Below, piece after piece: positions 24,407 through 33,117 of a stretch of 64,000 nt of DNA (the stretch's first letter is position 1; every line of letters begins with the position of its first letter). The notes below the pieces were generated by a model. It worked only from the letters and a program-made list of their open reading frames with translations, was not told where the DNA came from and searched no databases. Made by a program: the position numbers and the translations under genes. This DNA is from Myxococcales bacterium (lineage in GTDB: Bacteria > Myxococcota_A > Polyangia > Polyangiales > Polyangiaceae): NCBI GenBank assembly GCA_016720545.1, contig JADKKK010000001.1, forward strand, positions 62,001 to 126,000, in the 5' to 3' direction.

Positions 24407-27400
24407 CTACTCTTCGGCGTCCGCCGTCGCGTGCAGCGCCGGCGCCTGGGGGGGGTGGGGCGCGTGGGCGGCGCGGGGCTCAGGCGGTGCACCCGCCGCG
24501 ACGCGCACGATGCCGTCCTTGGTCTTCTTGCCCAGGCGAATGACGCCCTTCTCGGGCTCGGGCGCGCGCACGGGCGCCTCGTAGGCGAGGACGCGACGCC
24601 GCACGTCCTCGAGCTGGGCGAGGAACTCGGGGTCTTTGGTCTGTCGGTCGGCCAGCTGCTTGGCCCGGAGCTCCATGAGCTCGAGGCGCTTCTGGTCGAG
24701 TTTGTGCTCGAGCTGGCGCTTCTTGTCGCTCGCGTCCTGGAGGCGCTCCTCGTGGAGCTTCAGCGCGTGCGCGTAGGTCTTCACGCGGATCTTGATGCTG
24801 CCGCTGGGCTTGTTCGCGTCGATGTCGTGCAGCGCCGCGTAGGGGGTCTTGCTCGCCTCGATGATGCCGTCGATGAGCGCGTAGGTGGGCGCGTCATGGC
24901 CGCACTTGAAGCTCGACAGGTCGAGGACCACGACGTTCGGGTGGTGCGAGGCGAAGTTCGCCGCCCACACCTTCTGCGCGCTGTTGACCGAGTAGTTCTC
25001 GGGCCACACGTGGTTGAGCTCGAGCGGGGTCTTGATGGTGCCCGCCTCCAGCTCTTCTTTGTAATAGCGGTCGAGGTACTCGCGGGTCTTCGGGATGGAT
25101 CGCACCGACAAGATGGGATACCCGAGGAGCTGGAACTCGTCGGGGATGCCGTGGTTCAGGCCCGGGTCGGAGTGGTAAGGGCGACCCATCATGAGAATGG
25201 CGACGCGGTCCTCCGCCTCCACGGTCTCCAGGATGGCGCGCCCCTTCTCCTCGACGTCGTTGTCGAAGATCGTGAGCGCCTTCCATGCCTCGCGTGCGGC
25301 GTGATCGCTCTCGTCCTCGGTGATGCCTAGGCGCTCCGCGAAGGTCTCGAAGAGGCGGCGCGCCATGAGGTTCGGCTCCTCGAACGAGAGGGAGGGGTCG
25401 AGGTACTCGATGCCGCGCGTGGCGAAGAAGTCGACCTCCTTCGTGAACGCCGCCTTCATCACGTCGGGGGCGCCGGCGACGATGGGGCAGCACGCGTTGT
25501 CCATCGTGTCGGCCACGAAGTTCGTCACGTGCGTGAGAATGGGGAAGAACAGGAACTTGAGCGGCTTCTTCTCCGTGTGGTGGGAAAAGAGCAGGTTGTG
25601 GATGTGCGCCTGCGCCACCTTCGACGGGTAGCAGGGGTCGATGCTGCCGTACTTGCCGCCCTCGACCCACATCTCCTCGGTGGTCTCGTCCGAGAACACG
25701 ACGTTCTGCTTGGGAATGCCGAGCGCCTCGAAGTAGGTGCGAAAGAAGGGCGCGGTCGAGTAGATGTTGAGCACGCGCGGAATTCCGATTCGCACGCGAC
25801 GACGGGCGGCCCAGGCCTCCTTGTTGGAGCGTCGGAACGGCCTCGTGATCGGCACGTGGCGCTGCCCGAACACGCCCCGGCGGACCTCGATGTCCTTGAT
25901 GGGCGAGCCCTCGAGGGGCATCGGCGCCGGGTTGTAGAAGTGCATGAACGCGCGCTTCGCCTCGTAGTCGACGAGGTTCGGGTACTGCTGCGCGATCTTT
26001 TTGCGGTCGGCCACGAGGGAGAGCATCGCCTCCTTCGACTCGACCGTGCCCTTCTCGCACGAGAACCCGGCGATGTAGCGGCTCGTGCGCCCGTCTTGGG
26101 TCTTCGTGTCGATGAACGTGCGCTTGCACTCGTTCGGGCAGAAGTGGCAGACGGTCTCTTCGTCGTTCTTCGTGGTGTAGTCGAGCTGGATCGCCGCATC
26201 GAGGCCGATGAAGGTGCTCTTGCCGGAGCGCCGCACCACCCTCCGGGTCTCCATCGCGGCGCCGATCGCGCCGGCCTCGCCCGTGTGGGGGTGCACGTAC
26301 ACCTCGGCGTTGGGGACGCGCTCCTTGATGTAGTCGACCTGCGCTTTGACGGCGGCGAGGTTGTACTGCGTGCCGCCCTGGAGCACGTACTTGGTGCCGA
26401 GCGCCGCGAGCCGCGGGATCTGCACGACGTACTGCCACACGTTCTTCGGCAGCACCTGGGCGAGACCCGCGAGCATTTCCTCTTTGGAGAAGCCTTCCTT
26501 CTGGAAGTTCACGCGGTCGGTGTCGAGGAAGACGGCGCAGCCGTAGCTGAATTTGGGCGCCAGCTCGGCCTTGAAGGCCACGTCCGCGAACTCGGTGACC
26601 TTTACGCCGAACGAGTCGGCCGTCGCCTGCAGCAGCATCCCGTTGCCGGCCGAGCAGCTGTTCGACAGGCGGAAGTTCTGGATGTCGCCGTTCTTGATGA
26701 AGAGGACCTTGATGTCCTGTCCGCCGATGTCGCAGATGACGTCGACGTCGCCGAAGAAGTGAACGGCGCTCATCATGTGCGCGACCGTCTCGACCACGTT
26801 GACGTCGCTCTTCACGCACTCCTCGAGCACGTCGGCGGCGTAGCCGGTGGCGCCGAAGCCGGTGACCTCGAGCTCGGCGCCCTGGTCGTGGACGTACGCT
26901 TTGAGCTGCGCGAGCAGCTCTTTCGTGTCCTGGATGGGGTTGCCCTTCGAGAGCTGGTAGCCTTTGGCCAGGATGGCGCCGCTCTCGTGGTCCACGAGCA
27001 CCGCCTTCGACGACGTGGAGCCACCGTCGAGGCCGATGACGCCGCGCACGCGCTGGCCGGGCGTGAAGGTGGCGCCCTGGAACTTGGGGATCTTGTAGAG
27101 CTCACGGAACTCGGCGAGCTCGAGCTCGGTGGCCGAGAGGGGCGGGCCGGCGCTCTCGCCGAGGCGCGCCTTGCGGCCGGTGGTGATGTACTCGTGGAGC
27201 CCCTCGAGGCCACGGAGCACGCCCACGCCCTCGGGCTCGTGGAGGCCGTACATGACGGCGCCGAACGCGGCGTAATACTGCGCGTTCTCGGGGACGAAGA
27301 TGAGCTCCTCGACCGGCACGTCTCGGGGGTAGTCGAAGCCGCGCTCCTCCCAGATCTGGGGGATGCGGAGGCGCCAGCAGTCCTGGAGGAAGGGCAAGTA

Positions 27401-28102
27401 GGTGTTTGGCCCGCCGAGCAGGAGGACCCGCGTCTTCAGGGTGCCGCCGCGGGTGAGCACCGAGAGGTTCTGCATGACGATGGCGTCTGCCAGCGAGCAG
27501 AGCACCTCGGTCGCGGGGATACCGCTCTTGATGAGGTTGACGATGTCGGTCTCGGCGAAGACTCCACACTTCGCCGCGACGTGGTGGAGCTTGGAGTCGT
27601 CGAACCGGAGCGTGGTGACGAGCTCGGGCGGGGCGTTCACCTTCAGGAAGCACTTGTCGATCGTGGCGCCGGTGCCGGACGCGCACTTGTCGTTCATCGA
27701 CGCGGTGGCCGTCTTCTCGCCCGTCGCCGGATCGGTCTTGAACATGATGATCTTGGCGTCTTGCCCGCCAAGCTCGACGACAGAGCCCACGTCGGGGTGG
27801 AGCTGCTCGACCGCGAGGGTGACCGCGTTCACCTCCTGCACGAACTTGCCGCCGGTGGGCGCGCAGATGGGCGCCGAACCGGAGCCGGTGAGGAACATCT
27901 TCCAGCCGTCCGCGGGGTGGTTCGGGAAGGCCTGGAGGATCTGCTCCAGCATCGACAGCACGTACTCGGGCTGCTTCGTGTGGTGGCGCTGGTAGTCGCT
28001 CCAGAGGATCTGCTTGTTCGCCGGGTTCACGACGACGGCCTTCACCGTGGTGGAGCCCACGTCCATGCCGATCGCGAGAAACTTCCCCGAGCTCGTGGCC
28101 AT
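24407..28102 (-). CDS. acyl-CoA dehydratase activase, BadF/BcrA type, with DUF2229 domain
   Basis: A 1231-residue cytosolic ATPase; the start at 28102 has ribosome site GGAGAG. Two ASKHA/BadF-type ATPase modules are visible, beginning AIGMDVGSTTVKAVVVNP and VIGLDGGSTSSKAVLVD; each keeps the cluster-ligand Cys (DKCASGTGATID about 137, SCSAGNGMLLQ about 480). A DUF2229 module follows (VRIGIPRVLNIYSTAPFF near 767). A charged helical segment (LKLHEERLQDASDKKRQLEH) suggests a coiled coil near the end. Known activases use ATP to inject an electron into 2-hydroxyacyl-CoA dehydratases; a dedicated dehydratase pair is not seen nearby. The gene heads the operon, downstream of two identical operator-like palindromes. 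Confidence 0.85.
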   Translation of the reverse strand: MATSSGKFLAIGMDVGSTTVKAVVVNPANKQILWSDYQRHHTKQPEYVLSMLEQILQAFPNHPADGWKMFLTGSGSAPICAPTGGKFVQEVNAVTLAVEQLHPDVGSVVELGGQDAKIIMFKTDPATGEKTATASMNDKCASGTGATIDKCFLKVNAPPELVTTLRFDDSKLHHVAAKCGVFAETDIVNLIKSGIPATEVLCSLADAIVMQNLSVLTRGGTLKTRVLLLGGPNTYLPFLQDCWRLRIPQIWEERGFDYPRDVPVEELIFVPENAQYYAAFGAVMYGLHEPEGVGVLRGLEGLHEYITTGRKARLGESAGPPLSATELELAEFRELYKIPKFQGATFTPGQRVRGVIGLDGGSTSSKAVLVDHESGAILAKGYQLSKGNPIQDTKELLAQLKAYVHDQGAELEVTGFGATGYAADVLEECVKSDVNVVETVAHMMSAVHFFGDVDVICDIGGQDIKVLFIKNGDIQNFRLSNSCSAGNGMLLQATADSFGVKVTEFADVAFKAELAPKFSYGCAVFLDTDRVNFQKEGFSKEEMLAGLAQVLPKNVWQYVVQIPRLAALGTKYVLQGGTQYNLAAVKAQVDYIKERVPNAEVYVHPHTGEAGAIGAAMETRRVVRRSGKSTFIGLDAAIQLDYTTKNDEETVCHFCPNECKRTFIDTKTQDGRTSRYIAGFSCEKGTVESKEAMLSLVADRKKIAQQYPNLVDYEAKRAFMHFYNPAPMPLEGSPIKDIEVRRGVFGQRHVPITRPFRRSNKEAWAARRRVRIGIPRVLNIYSTAPFFRTYFEALGIPKQNVVFSDETTEEMWVEGGKYGSIDPCYPSKVAQAHIHNLLFSHHTEKKPLKFLFFPILTHVTNFVADTMDNACCPIVAGAPDVMKAAFTKEVDFFATRGIEYLDPSLSFEEPNLMARRLFETFAERLGITEDESDHAAREAWKALTIFDNDVEEKGRAILETVEAEDRVAILMMGRPYHSDPGLNHGIPDEFQLLGYPILSVRSIPKTREYLDRYYKEELEAGTIKTPLELNHVWPENYSVNSAQKVWAANFASHHPNVVVLDLSSFKCGHDAPTYALIDGIIEASKTPYAALHDIDANKPSGSIKIRVKTYAHALKLHEERLQDASDKKRQLEHKLDQKRLELMELRAKQLADRQTKDPEFLAQLEDVRRRVLAYEAPVRAPEPEKGVIRLGKKTKDGIVRVAAGAPPEPRAAHAPHPPQAPALHATADAEE

Positions 28103-28186
28103 CTTTTTCTCTCCGGTGGGCCCCAAGCGGCCGCGCGACGCACACATCGTTGGGTCGGCGCCGACGCCGGCCCCCGAGCACAACGA

Positions 28187-28205
28187 GTAGACTGACGTGT
28201 CAGTT
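28187..28205. promoter_or_regulatory. operator-like palindrome, copy 1
   Basis: GTAGACTGACGTGTCAGTT contains the palindrome ACTGAC-GT-GTCAGT. An identical 19-base copy starts 38 bases further at 28225. The site lies 85 bases upstream of the activase start codon. Short perfect palindromes of this kind are typical of TetR-family operators; the regulator is not identifiable in the window. Confidence 0.65.
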
Positions 28206-28224
28206 CCCAAGAGCTAGCGGAAAA

Positions 28225-28243
28225 GTAGACTGACGTGTCAGTT
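28225..28243. promoter_or_regulatory. operator-like palindrome, copy 2
   Basis: This is an exact second copy of the 19-base site at 28187, again centred on ACTGAC-GT-GTCAGT. The centre-to-centre distance of 38 bases is near whole helical turns, which would allow cooperative binding. It lies in the otherwise gene-free 417-base region 28103-28519. Confidence 0.65.
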
Positions 28244-28372
28244 TTCTGACCGGCCCCGTCGTTCTGCGACCCCGGTGCCCGCTTCGCCCCTTTCTTTTTC
28301 TTGGGACGCGATGCGAGGGCACACGGGGCGCCGGGGGCCCAAGCGACCGAGAGGCGTCGGCGGCGCGACAAA

Positions 28373-28418
28373 CGCGACAACGCGACAACGCGACAACGCG
28401 ACAACGCGACAACGCGAC
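28373..28418. repeat. 8-bp microsatellite (CGCGACAA)
   Basis: The unit CGCGACAA is repeated between five and six times, with a related stretch just before it. The period is not a multiple of three and the sequence lies between genes, so it is a non-coding simple repeat. Confidence 0.85.
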
Positions 28419-28519
28419 GGGGGGCGCCTCGCCTCCCTCGTCGCGTCTCGCTTCGTGCCCTGACTACGTGGCGCGCATGACGCCGCGCAGGCCGCGGCGG
28501 GTCGACGCGACGCGGGACG

Positions 28520-29491
28520 CTACTTCAGGCCGACGATGCCCTTCCAGAAGAGGCCACGGATGCCGTTGTGGCCGGCCGAGTTCGGGTGGATGCAGTCCTT
28601 GTAGAACCAGTTGCTCTCGGCGGCCTGGTTCACGTCGTGGCCCTTGTAGAGCGCCTTTAGGTCGAGGAGCGCGACGCCCGGGTACTTGGCCGCCTCGGTG
28701 GTCATCGCGGTGTTCCACTCAACCAGCGCGGGCTCGGTGGCCTGCCCCTCCGGCCAGAGCTGGAAGGTGCCGGTGCACTTGCGATCTTCTGGGGTGAAGC
28801 GGAACCGGCCGGTGCCATCGCTCGGGTCGAAGATGTTCGTGATGAGCACGTTCACCTTCACGCCGGCGCCAAAGCGGTCCGGCTTGGTGAGCTCACCCAT
28901 CGCCGCGCCGAAGCCCTTCACGTAGGCGTCGACGTCGGCCTTCGCCTTCACGGTGTCGCCAAAGAGCACGTTGGTGAGGCCGGCGAGCACGTCGTTGCCA
29001 CCGATCGAGCCGACGACCAAGACCGGGCCCTCGAGCGTCGCCGGGAGGCTCTTCACCTGATCGAAGAGGATCGAGGCCTTGCCGTCGGTCTTCTGCGTGG
29101 CGATGGCGCCGCCCTTGGACACCTTGACGACCTTGGTGGCGTCGAGCTTCCAGCAGGTGGCGAGGTCGAACCCCTTCCAGTCCGGGTACTTCGCGTCGTC
29201 GTTCTGCGCGAGGAGCGTGCGATAGAACGGCTCCTGCTGATCGCGGGTCTCGCCGCTGCCGACGTCGGAGATCGAGTCGCCGACGATGACCACGGTCTTG
29301 TGGACCGCGGTGGGGCAAACCTTCGAGGCCGTCCCGGGCCCGGCGTCGCCGGCGTCCGTGCCGGGAGTGGGCGTGGTCGCGTCGGGCGACCCGGTCGACG
29401 CGTCCGCCGCGGCGGTCGTGCTGCTGCACGCGGAGAGGGAGAGACCAACGCAGAGCGCGCCGAGGGCGCCAAGGGCAAGACGCATGGACAT
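28520..29491 (-). CDS. SGNH/GDSL-type hydrolase lipoprotein
   Basis: A 323-residue exported esterase-like protein. The start at 29491 (MSMRLALGALGALCVGLSLS, lipobox S-A-C) gives a lipoprotein signal, followed by an Asp/Ala/Thr-rich linker. SGNH blocks are clear: VVIVGDSISD (nucleophile Ser), VGSIGGNDVL (Asn block) and DCIHPNSAGHNGI (Asp-His pair). Lipase/esterase or carbohydrate deacylase activity is expected; the substrate is unknown. This is one of three different SGNH-like secreted proteins in the window (also 12376 and 33118). Confidence 0.85.
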   Translation of the reverse strand: MSMRLALGALGALCVGLSLSACSSTTAAADASTGSPDATTPTPGTDAGDAGPGTASKVCPTAVHKTVVIVGDSISDVGSGETRDQQEPFYRTLLAQNDDAKYPDWKGFDLATCWKLDATKVVKVSKGGAIATQKTDGKASILFDQVKSLPATLEGPVLVVGSIGGNDVLAGLTNVLFGDTVKAKADVDAYVKGFGAAMGELTKPDRFGAGVKVNVLITNIFDPSDGTGRFRFTPEDRKCTGTFQLWPEGQATEPALVEWNTAMTTEAAKYPGVALLDLKALYKGHDVNQAAESNWFYKDCIHPNSAGHNGIRGLFWKGIVGLK

Positions 29492-29574
29492 AGTGGGGGA
29501 CCTCTTTCGAGGAGATGTAGCGCGAAAGGGCGCGCCGGGGTACCCGAGCGTCGGCGCGGACCGTCGACAACGGC

Positions 29575-30081
29575 TCAGCTCGGCACGCGTCCCTCCGTCA
29601 CCAGCCGTTCCTGCGCGTCGACCTCCGGGCCCGCCCCCGCCGCCGCGACGAGCTCGCGCGAGGTGTCGAGCGGGACGCCTAGGGCGAGGAGCACGCAGAT
29701 GGCCAGCGTGCCCGTTCGGCCCACGCCGGCGGCGCAGTGGATGAGGACGTGCTCGCCCGACCGGAGGCGGCTGGCCGCGCTCTTCGCGACCGCCCAGAAC
29801 GCCGCCGTGTCCGCCGGAGCGCCCAGGTCGTCGATGGGCAGGTGGTCCCACTCGAGCGACGGTAGCCCGGCGCGGACGCCGAGCGCGCACGACTCGACGG
29901 CGCGCGCGTATTCGGGTGACTTGCGCGCGAGCTCGTCCTGGGGGGAGAGGCACACGACGCAGTCGATCGCGAGCTCGCCGAGCGCAGCAAAGGCGGCCTC
30001 GAGCGGCTCGCGCCGACCGGGCATGCCGTGGAGGTAGAGGCGCCCGGGGATCGGAGCCGGGAGGGCGACGCTGCGAAACAT
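29575..30081 (-). CDS. protein tyrosine/dual-specificity phosphatase
   Basis: A 168-residue cytosolic phosphatase. The signature loop HCAAGVGRTG (C-x5-R) near residue 115 contains the Cys nucleophile and phosphate-binding Arg. DHLPIDDLGAP upstream could supply the general-acid Asp. The fold length is typical of small dual-specificity-type enzymes. In a region with several Ser/Thr kinases it may reverse phosphorylation, but no partner is shown by the sequence. It is transcribed in the same direction as the SGNH lipoprotein gene downstream. Confidence 0.85.
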   Translation of the reverse strand: MFRSVALPAPIPGRLYLHGMPGRREPLEAAFAALGELAIDCVVCLSPQDELARKSPEYARAVESCALGVRAGLPSLEWDHLPIDDLGAPADTAAFWAVAKSAASRLRSGEHVLIHCAAGVGRTGTLAICVLLALGVPLDTSRELVAAAGAGPEVDAQERLVTEGRVPS

Positions 30082-30171
30082 CGAGGGACCACCTTTCGAG
30101 AACGCGGCCGAGCCGCACTTCCTCGCAGGCTGCCACTCGGGGCGGTCCTATTCGCGCTACTGGGCGGACGG

Positions 30172-30963
30172 TCAGTGCGCGCGGGCTTGTGCGTCGAGGC
30201 CTCGAGCGGCTCGCGAGACCTCACCCGACGCGCGACGCTCGGCCTCGAGGCCCGCGAGGAGGTCGGCGACGGCGGCTTGGCACCGCCGGCGGAGGTCCTC
30301 GACGCGAGCCGCCTCGTCGCCCTCGCGGCGCGGCAGGATGGGCGCGCCGATGCGCACGCGAATGCGGGGGCTCACGCCGATGGGCACGGTGATCTTCCCG
30401 CGCGGCAGCACCCCGTAGGTGCCGTCCAGAGCCACGGGCACGACGGGCGCTCCGGCCCGAACCGCGGCCAAAAAGCCGCCGTTCTTGAACGGTTTCAGCT
30501 TTCCGTCGGTGGAGCGCGTGCCCTCGGGAAAGATGAGCAGGGCCTTCCCGCGGCGCAGCACGTCGACGAACCGCGAGATCACCTCCGCGGCGGCCTGCGG
30601 GCCGCGCTTGCGCTCGACCGGGACGTGCCCGGCGAGGCGCAGGTGCCAGCCCAGGAACGGAATGGCGAGCAGCTCGCGCTTGGCCGCCCACTTGAAGTCT
30701 CCTGGGAGCCCGGCGCCGAGCGCGAGGATGTCCATGTGGCTCTGGTGGTTCGAGCAATAGACGAACGGGCCGTCGGTCGGCACGTGCTCCTGGCCGTCCA
30801 CCTCGACGCCGATGCGGAGCCACCGCGCGTTCTCGATCGACCAGCGGCGCATGGCCCACACGCTCGCGCGATGGTCCCGCGTGAAGGGGCCGAGGGTCAG
30901 CGAGATCGTCCCGTACACCACCGTGCGGATCGAGAATGGCACGTACTGGACCAGGAAGTTCAT
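30172..30963 (-). CDS. plsC: lysophospholipid acyltransferase (PlsC family)
   Basis: A 263-residue membrane-associated enzyme that acylates lysophosphatidate or a related lysophospholipid. The ATG at 30963 gives MNFLVQYVPFSIRTVVYGTI, a membrane-inserting N-terminus. The catalytic NHQSHMD (H-x4-D) lies near residue 73 and the acceptor-binding FPEGTRS near 146, with VPVERKRG between them. Length fits the family. The symbol reflects the family archetype; the exact acceptor is not proven. A possible GTG four codons upstream is the alternative start. Confidence 0.9.
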   Translation of the reverse strand: MNFLVQYVPFSIRTVVYGTISLTLGPFTRDHRASVWAMRRWSIENARWLRIGVEVDGQEHVPTDGPFVYCSNHQSHMDILALGAGLPGDFKWAAKRELLAIPFLGWHLRLAGHVPVERKRGPQAAAEVISRFVDVLRRGKALLIFPEGTRSTDGKLKPFKNGGFLAAVRAGAPVVPVALDGTYGVLPRGKITVPIGVSPRIRVRIGAPILPRREGDEAARVEDLRRRCQAAVADLLAGLEAERRASGEVSRAARGLDAQARAH

Positions 30964-31091
30964 GAGCTCGCGCACACCCTGTGCTCTAGAGCCTCGCTCG
31001 CCCCGTGTCAGCTCTCGCGCTCGTCGGGGCGGGAGGAAGCGGGTTTCCTGGCGATTTTGTCTCGACCGCGCCGCGCTCGCGCGGAAGCGGC

Positions 31092-31256
31092 TCACGTGCT
31101 CGTGACCTCGAAGTCGAGCGCCTCGATCCGCCCGCGCAGCGCAAGCAAATGCCGTTTCAGCCCGCGGAGCACCGCCGGCGGGAGCGCCGCGCGGTCGACG
31201 AGCGCGGCCTCCACCTGGGCGACGAGGACCTCGGGCGACGCAGCGGGCTTGGCCAT
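31092..31256 (-). CDS. small hypothetical protein
   Basis: A possible 54-residue protein starting MAKPAASPEVLVAQVEAALV, predicted helical with alternating hydrophobic residues and an acidic end. It lies 128 bases upstream of the acyltransferase start on the same strand. The ribosome site is weak, so the call rests on composition only. Confidence 0.4.
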   Translation of the reverse strand: MAKPAASPEVLVAQVEAALVDRAALPPAVLRGLKRHLLALRGRIEALDFEVTST

Positions 31257-31479
31257 GCTCAAGAGGTACCACGGCCCCGAGGGGCGAGCCCGGCGCGCGG
31301 CAGCCGCCCTGGGGCTCCGGGGACCGCGCCGGACAGGCCGCGGCCAGCTGCCATGCTTTGGCACGAGCCTGTGGAGGATGGGCGATAGACGACGGTGAGT
31401 GGTGCGAGGGTGAAGCTCCGGTAGTCGCGGTCCTGTCGGAGCCTTGCCGCCGCGAGGCGCGTGGGCTAAGAGCGGCGGG

Positions 31480-32556
31480 ATGGCGACTTGGCGTGTGCGC
31501 GAGGCGACCCCGGCCGACGCCGACGCGGTCTGCACCTGTATGTCGGAGATCCTCGCCGAGACCGGCGGGCAGAAGGGCCCCGGCTTCGGCGCGCCCCTCT
31601 GGACATGGCAATACGTGTCGGGCACCCACCCGGCGCTCGTGGTGGTCGCCGAGGAGGGCTCGCGCTTCCTGGGCTACTACCACGTCCCCATCGTGAACCT
31701 CGTCGTGCGCGGCAAGCCTGTCTTGGGCGCCGTCGTCCAAGACGTGGCGACGCTCGCGCCGTACCGGGGCGTCGGAGTGTTCCGGGAGATGGGGGCGTGC
31801 GCGCTCGAGGGCATGCGGCGCCGCGGCGTGGGGCTCATCTACACCTTCCCGAATCACCGGAGCCTCCCGAGCTTCCAGCGCAACCATGGCTACACGGTCA
31901 TCACGAAGGCGCCGGTGCGCATTCTGCCGCTCGACGTCGGCGCCGTGCTGCGCACACGCCTCGGGGCCCTCGGAGCCCTCGGCGGAGCGCCCGCGACCGC
32001 CGCCTTCGGAGCGCTCTCGCGCCGCGTGGGTCGCCTCGAGGCCGGCGAGGACCTCGTGCGCGTCACGGAGCCCGACGCGGAGCTCGAGGCGATCGCGCGG
32101 GAGCTCGCGGGCGGCGTCTCCGCCGCGCTCGACCGCACCTCGCGCTATCTGACGTGGCGTTTCCTCGAGAAGCCGACCGGGGAGTACGAGATCCTCGCGC
32201 TCCGGCGCGGCGGCCGCCCGCGCGCCTACGTAGTGACCCGCCTCGCGCCCCTCTTCGGCACGACGTGCGCCATGCTGATGGACTTCGGCTGCGCGCGCGG
32301 GGAAGAGGCCGCGCTCCTTCGCTTGATCGCCGCGCATCTGCAGGCGCGGCGCGCGCAAGGGGCGGCGCTCGCCGTGACCATGGGACTCCACCCGTTCCTT
32401 CCCCGGCTCACCCTCGCGGGCTTCGTGAAGGTGCCCGAGCGCTTCAACCCCTGCCCGTTCAACCTGGTGGCCAAGATCCTGGATCCGGGCCTACCGACGG
32501 ACATCCTCACGCCCGAGAGCTGGATGATCACGCTCGCCGACTGGGACGTGATGTAG
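31480..32556 (+). CDS. GNAT-family N-acetyltransferase-like protein
   Basis: A 358-residue cytosolic protein starting MATWRVREATPADADAVCTC, the usual GNAT opening. The acetyl-CoA-binding region VVQDVATLAPYRGVGVFREM and the later aromatic FPNHRSLPSFQRNHGY are consistent with the family. Near residue 225 it has SRYLTWRFLEKP, the same Y-L-x-W-R-aromatic signature as the protein at 13494, so the two are probably distant paralogues. The substrate is unknown. A small Cys-rich lipoprotein gene follows 12 bases later on the same strand and may be co-transcribed. Confidence 0.7.
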   Translation: MATWRVREATPADADAVCTCMSEILAETGGQKGPGFGAPLWTWQYVSGTHPALVVVAEEGSRFLGYYHVPIVNLVVRGKPVLGAVVQDVATLAPYRGVGVFREMGACALEGMRRRGVGLIYTFPNHRSLPSFQRNHGYTVITKAPVRILPLDVGAVLRTRLGALGALGGAPATAAFGALSRRVGRLEAGEDLVRVTEPDAELEAIARELAGGVSAALDRTSRYLTWRFLEKPTGEYEILALRRGGRPRAYVVTRLAPLFGTTCAMLMDFGCARGEEAALLRLIAAHLQARRAQGAALAVTMGLHPFLPRLTLAGFVKVPERFNPCPFNLVAKILDPGLPTDILTPESWMITLADWDVM

Positions 32557-32568
32557 GGGAGGCGTGGA

Positions 32569-33024
32569 ATGAACGAGGCGAAGACGACGCGACGTGGACG
32601 GGGCTTGGCGCTGGCGCTCGTGCTGGCGACCTTCGTCGCCTGCAAGGCCGGGACTGTGTACGACGGAGACGGGACGTGCTTCGCTCCGGACCAGTGCCTC
32701 GATCGCTGCGGCGGCCGCGTGGTGGAGAGCGGCGTGTGCGGCTCGTGCCCGGCCGGCACGGTGTCGTCCAGAGAGTGCAGAATTGAGCTCGACGCGACCG
32801 CGCCCAACTGCGCGACCACCCCGTGCGTCCGCGCGATCCAATGCGTGAGCGCGTGCGGGGGCGCCGTGGTTCAGTCAGGCTGCTGCCCCTGCCCGGCCGG
32901 GACCTTCGACGACCTCGTGTGCAAAGACGCGGGCGCGGACGCGAGCGCGGACGCGGACCCGAGCGACGCGAGCGGAGACGCGAGCGACGCGAGCGGAGAC
33001 GCCGCCGACGCGCGGACCGACTGA
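32569..33024 (+). CDS. Cys-rich duplicated-domain lipoprotein
   Basis: A 151-residue lipoprotein with a basic N-terminus and lipobox F-V-A-C. Two repeats with matching Cys spacing are evident: CLDRCGGRVVESGVCGSCPA and CVSACGGAVVQSGCCPCPAG, each ending in an aromatic- or Ser-containing strand plus Cys. The tail is an Asp-Ala-Ser repeat (DASGDASDASGDA). The family is unknown to me. The ATG has ribosome site GGGGAGG and lies 12 bases after the GNAT stop. Confidence 0.75.
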   Translation: MNEAKTTRRGRGLALALVLATFVACKAGTVYDGDGTCFAPDQCLDRCGGRVVESGVCGSCPAGTVSSRECRIELDATAPNCATTPCVRAIQCVSACGGAVVQSGCCPCPAGTFDDLVCKDAGADASADADPSDASGDASDASGDAADARTD

Positions 33025-33117
33025 GGAGTCGCGCCTCGCCCCGGGAATAGTCAATCGGTCGGGAAAGGTCGCCCACGTCTTCGCGGCGCGCGCGCCCCGT
33101 CTGGTAGGCTCTTCCCC

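Noticed and set aside
25529..28195. 888-codon open frame on the plus strand across the activase gene
   Set aside because: It is a composition artefact opposite a gene with clear domains on the minus strand, and has no recognisable protein features.
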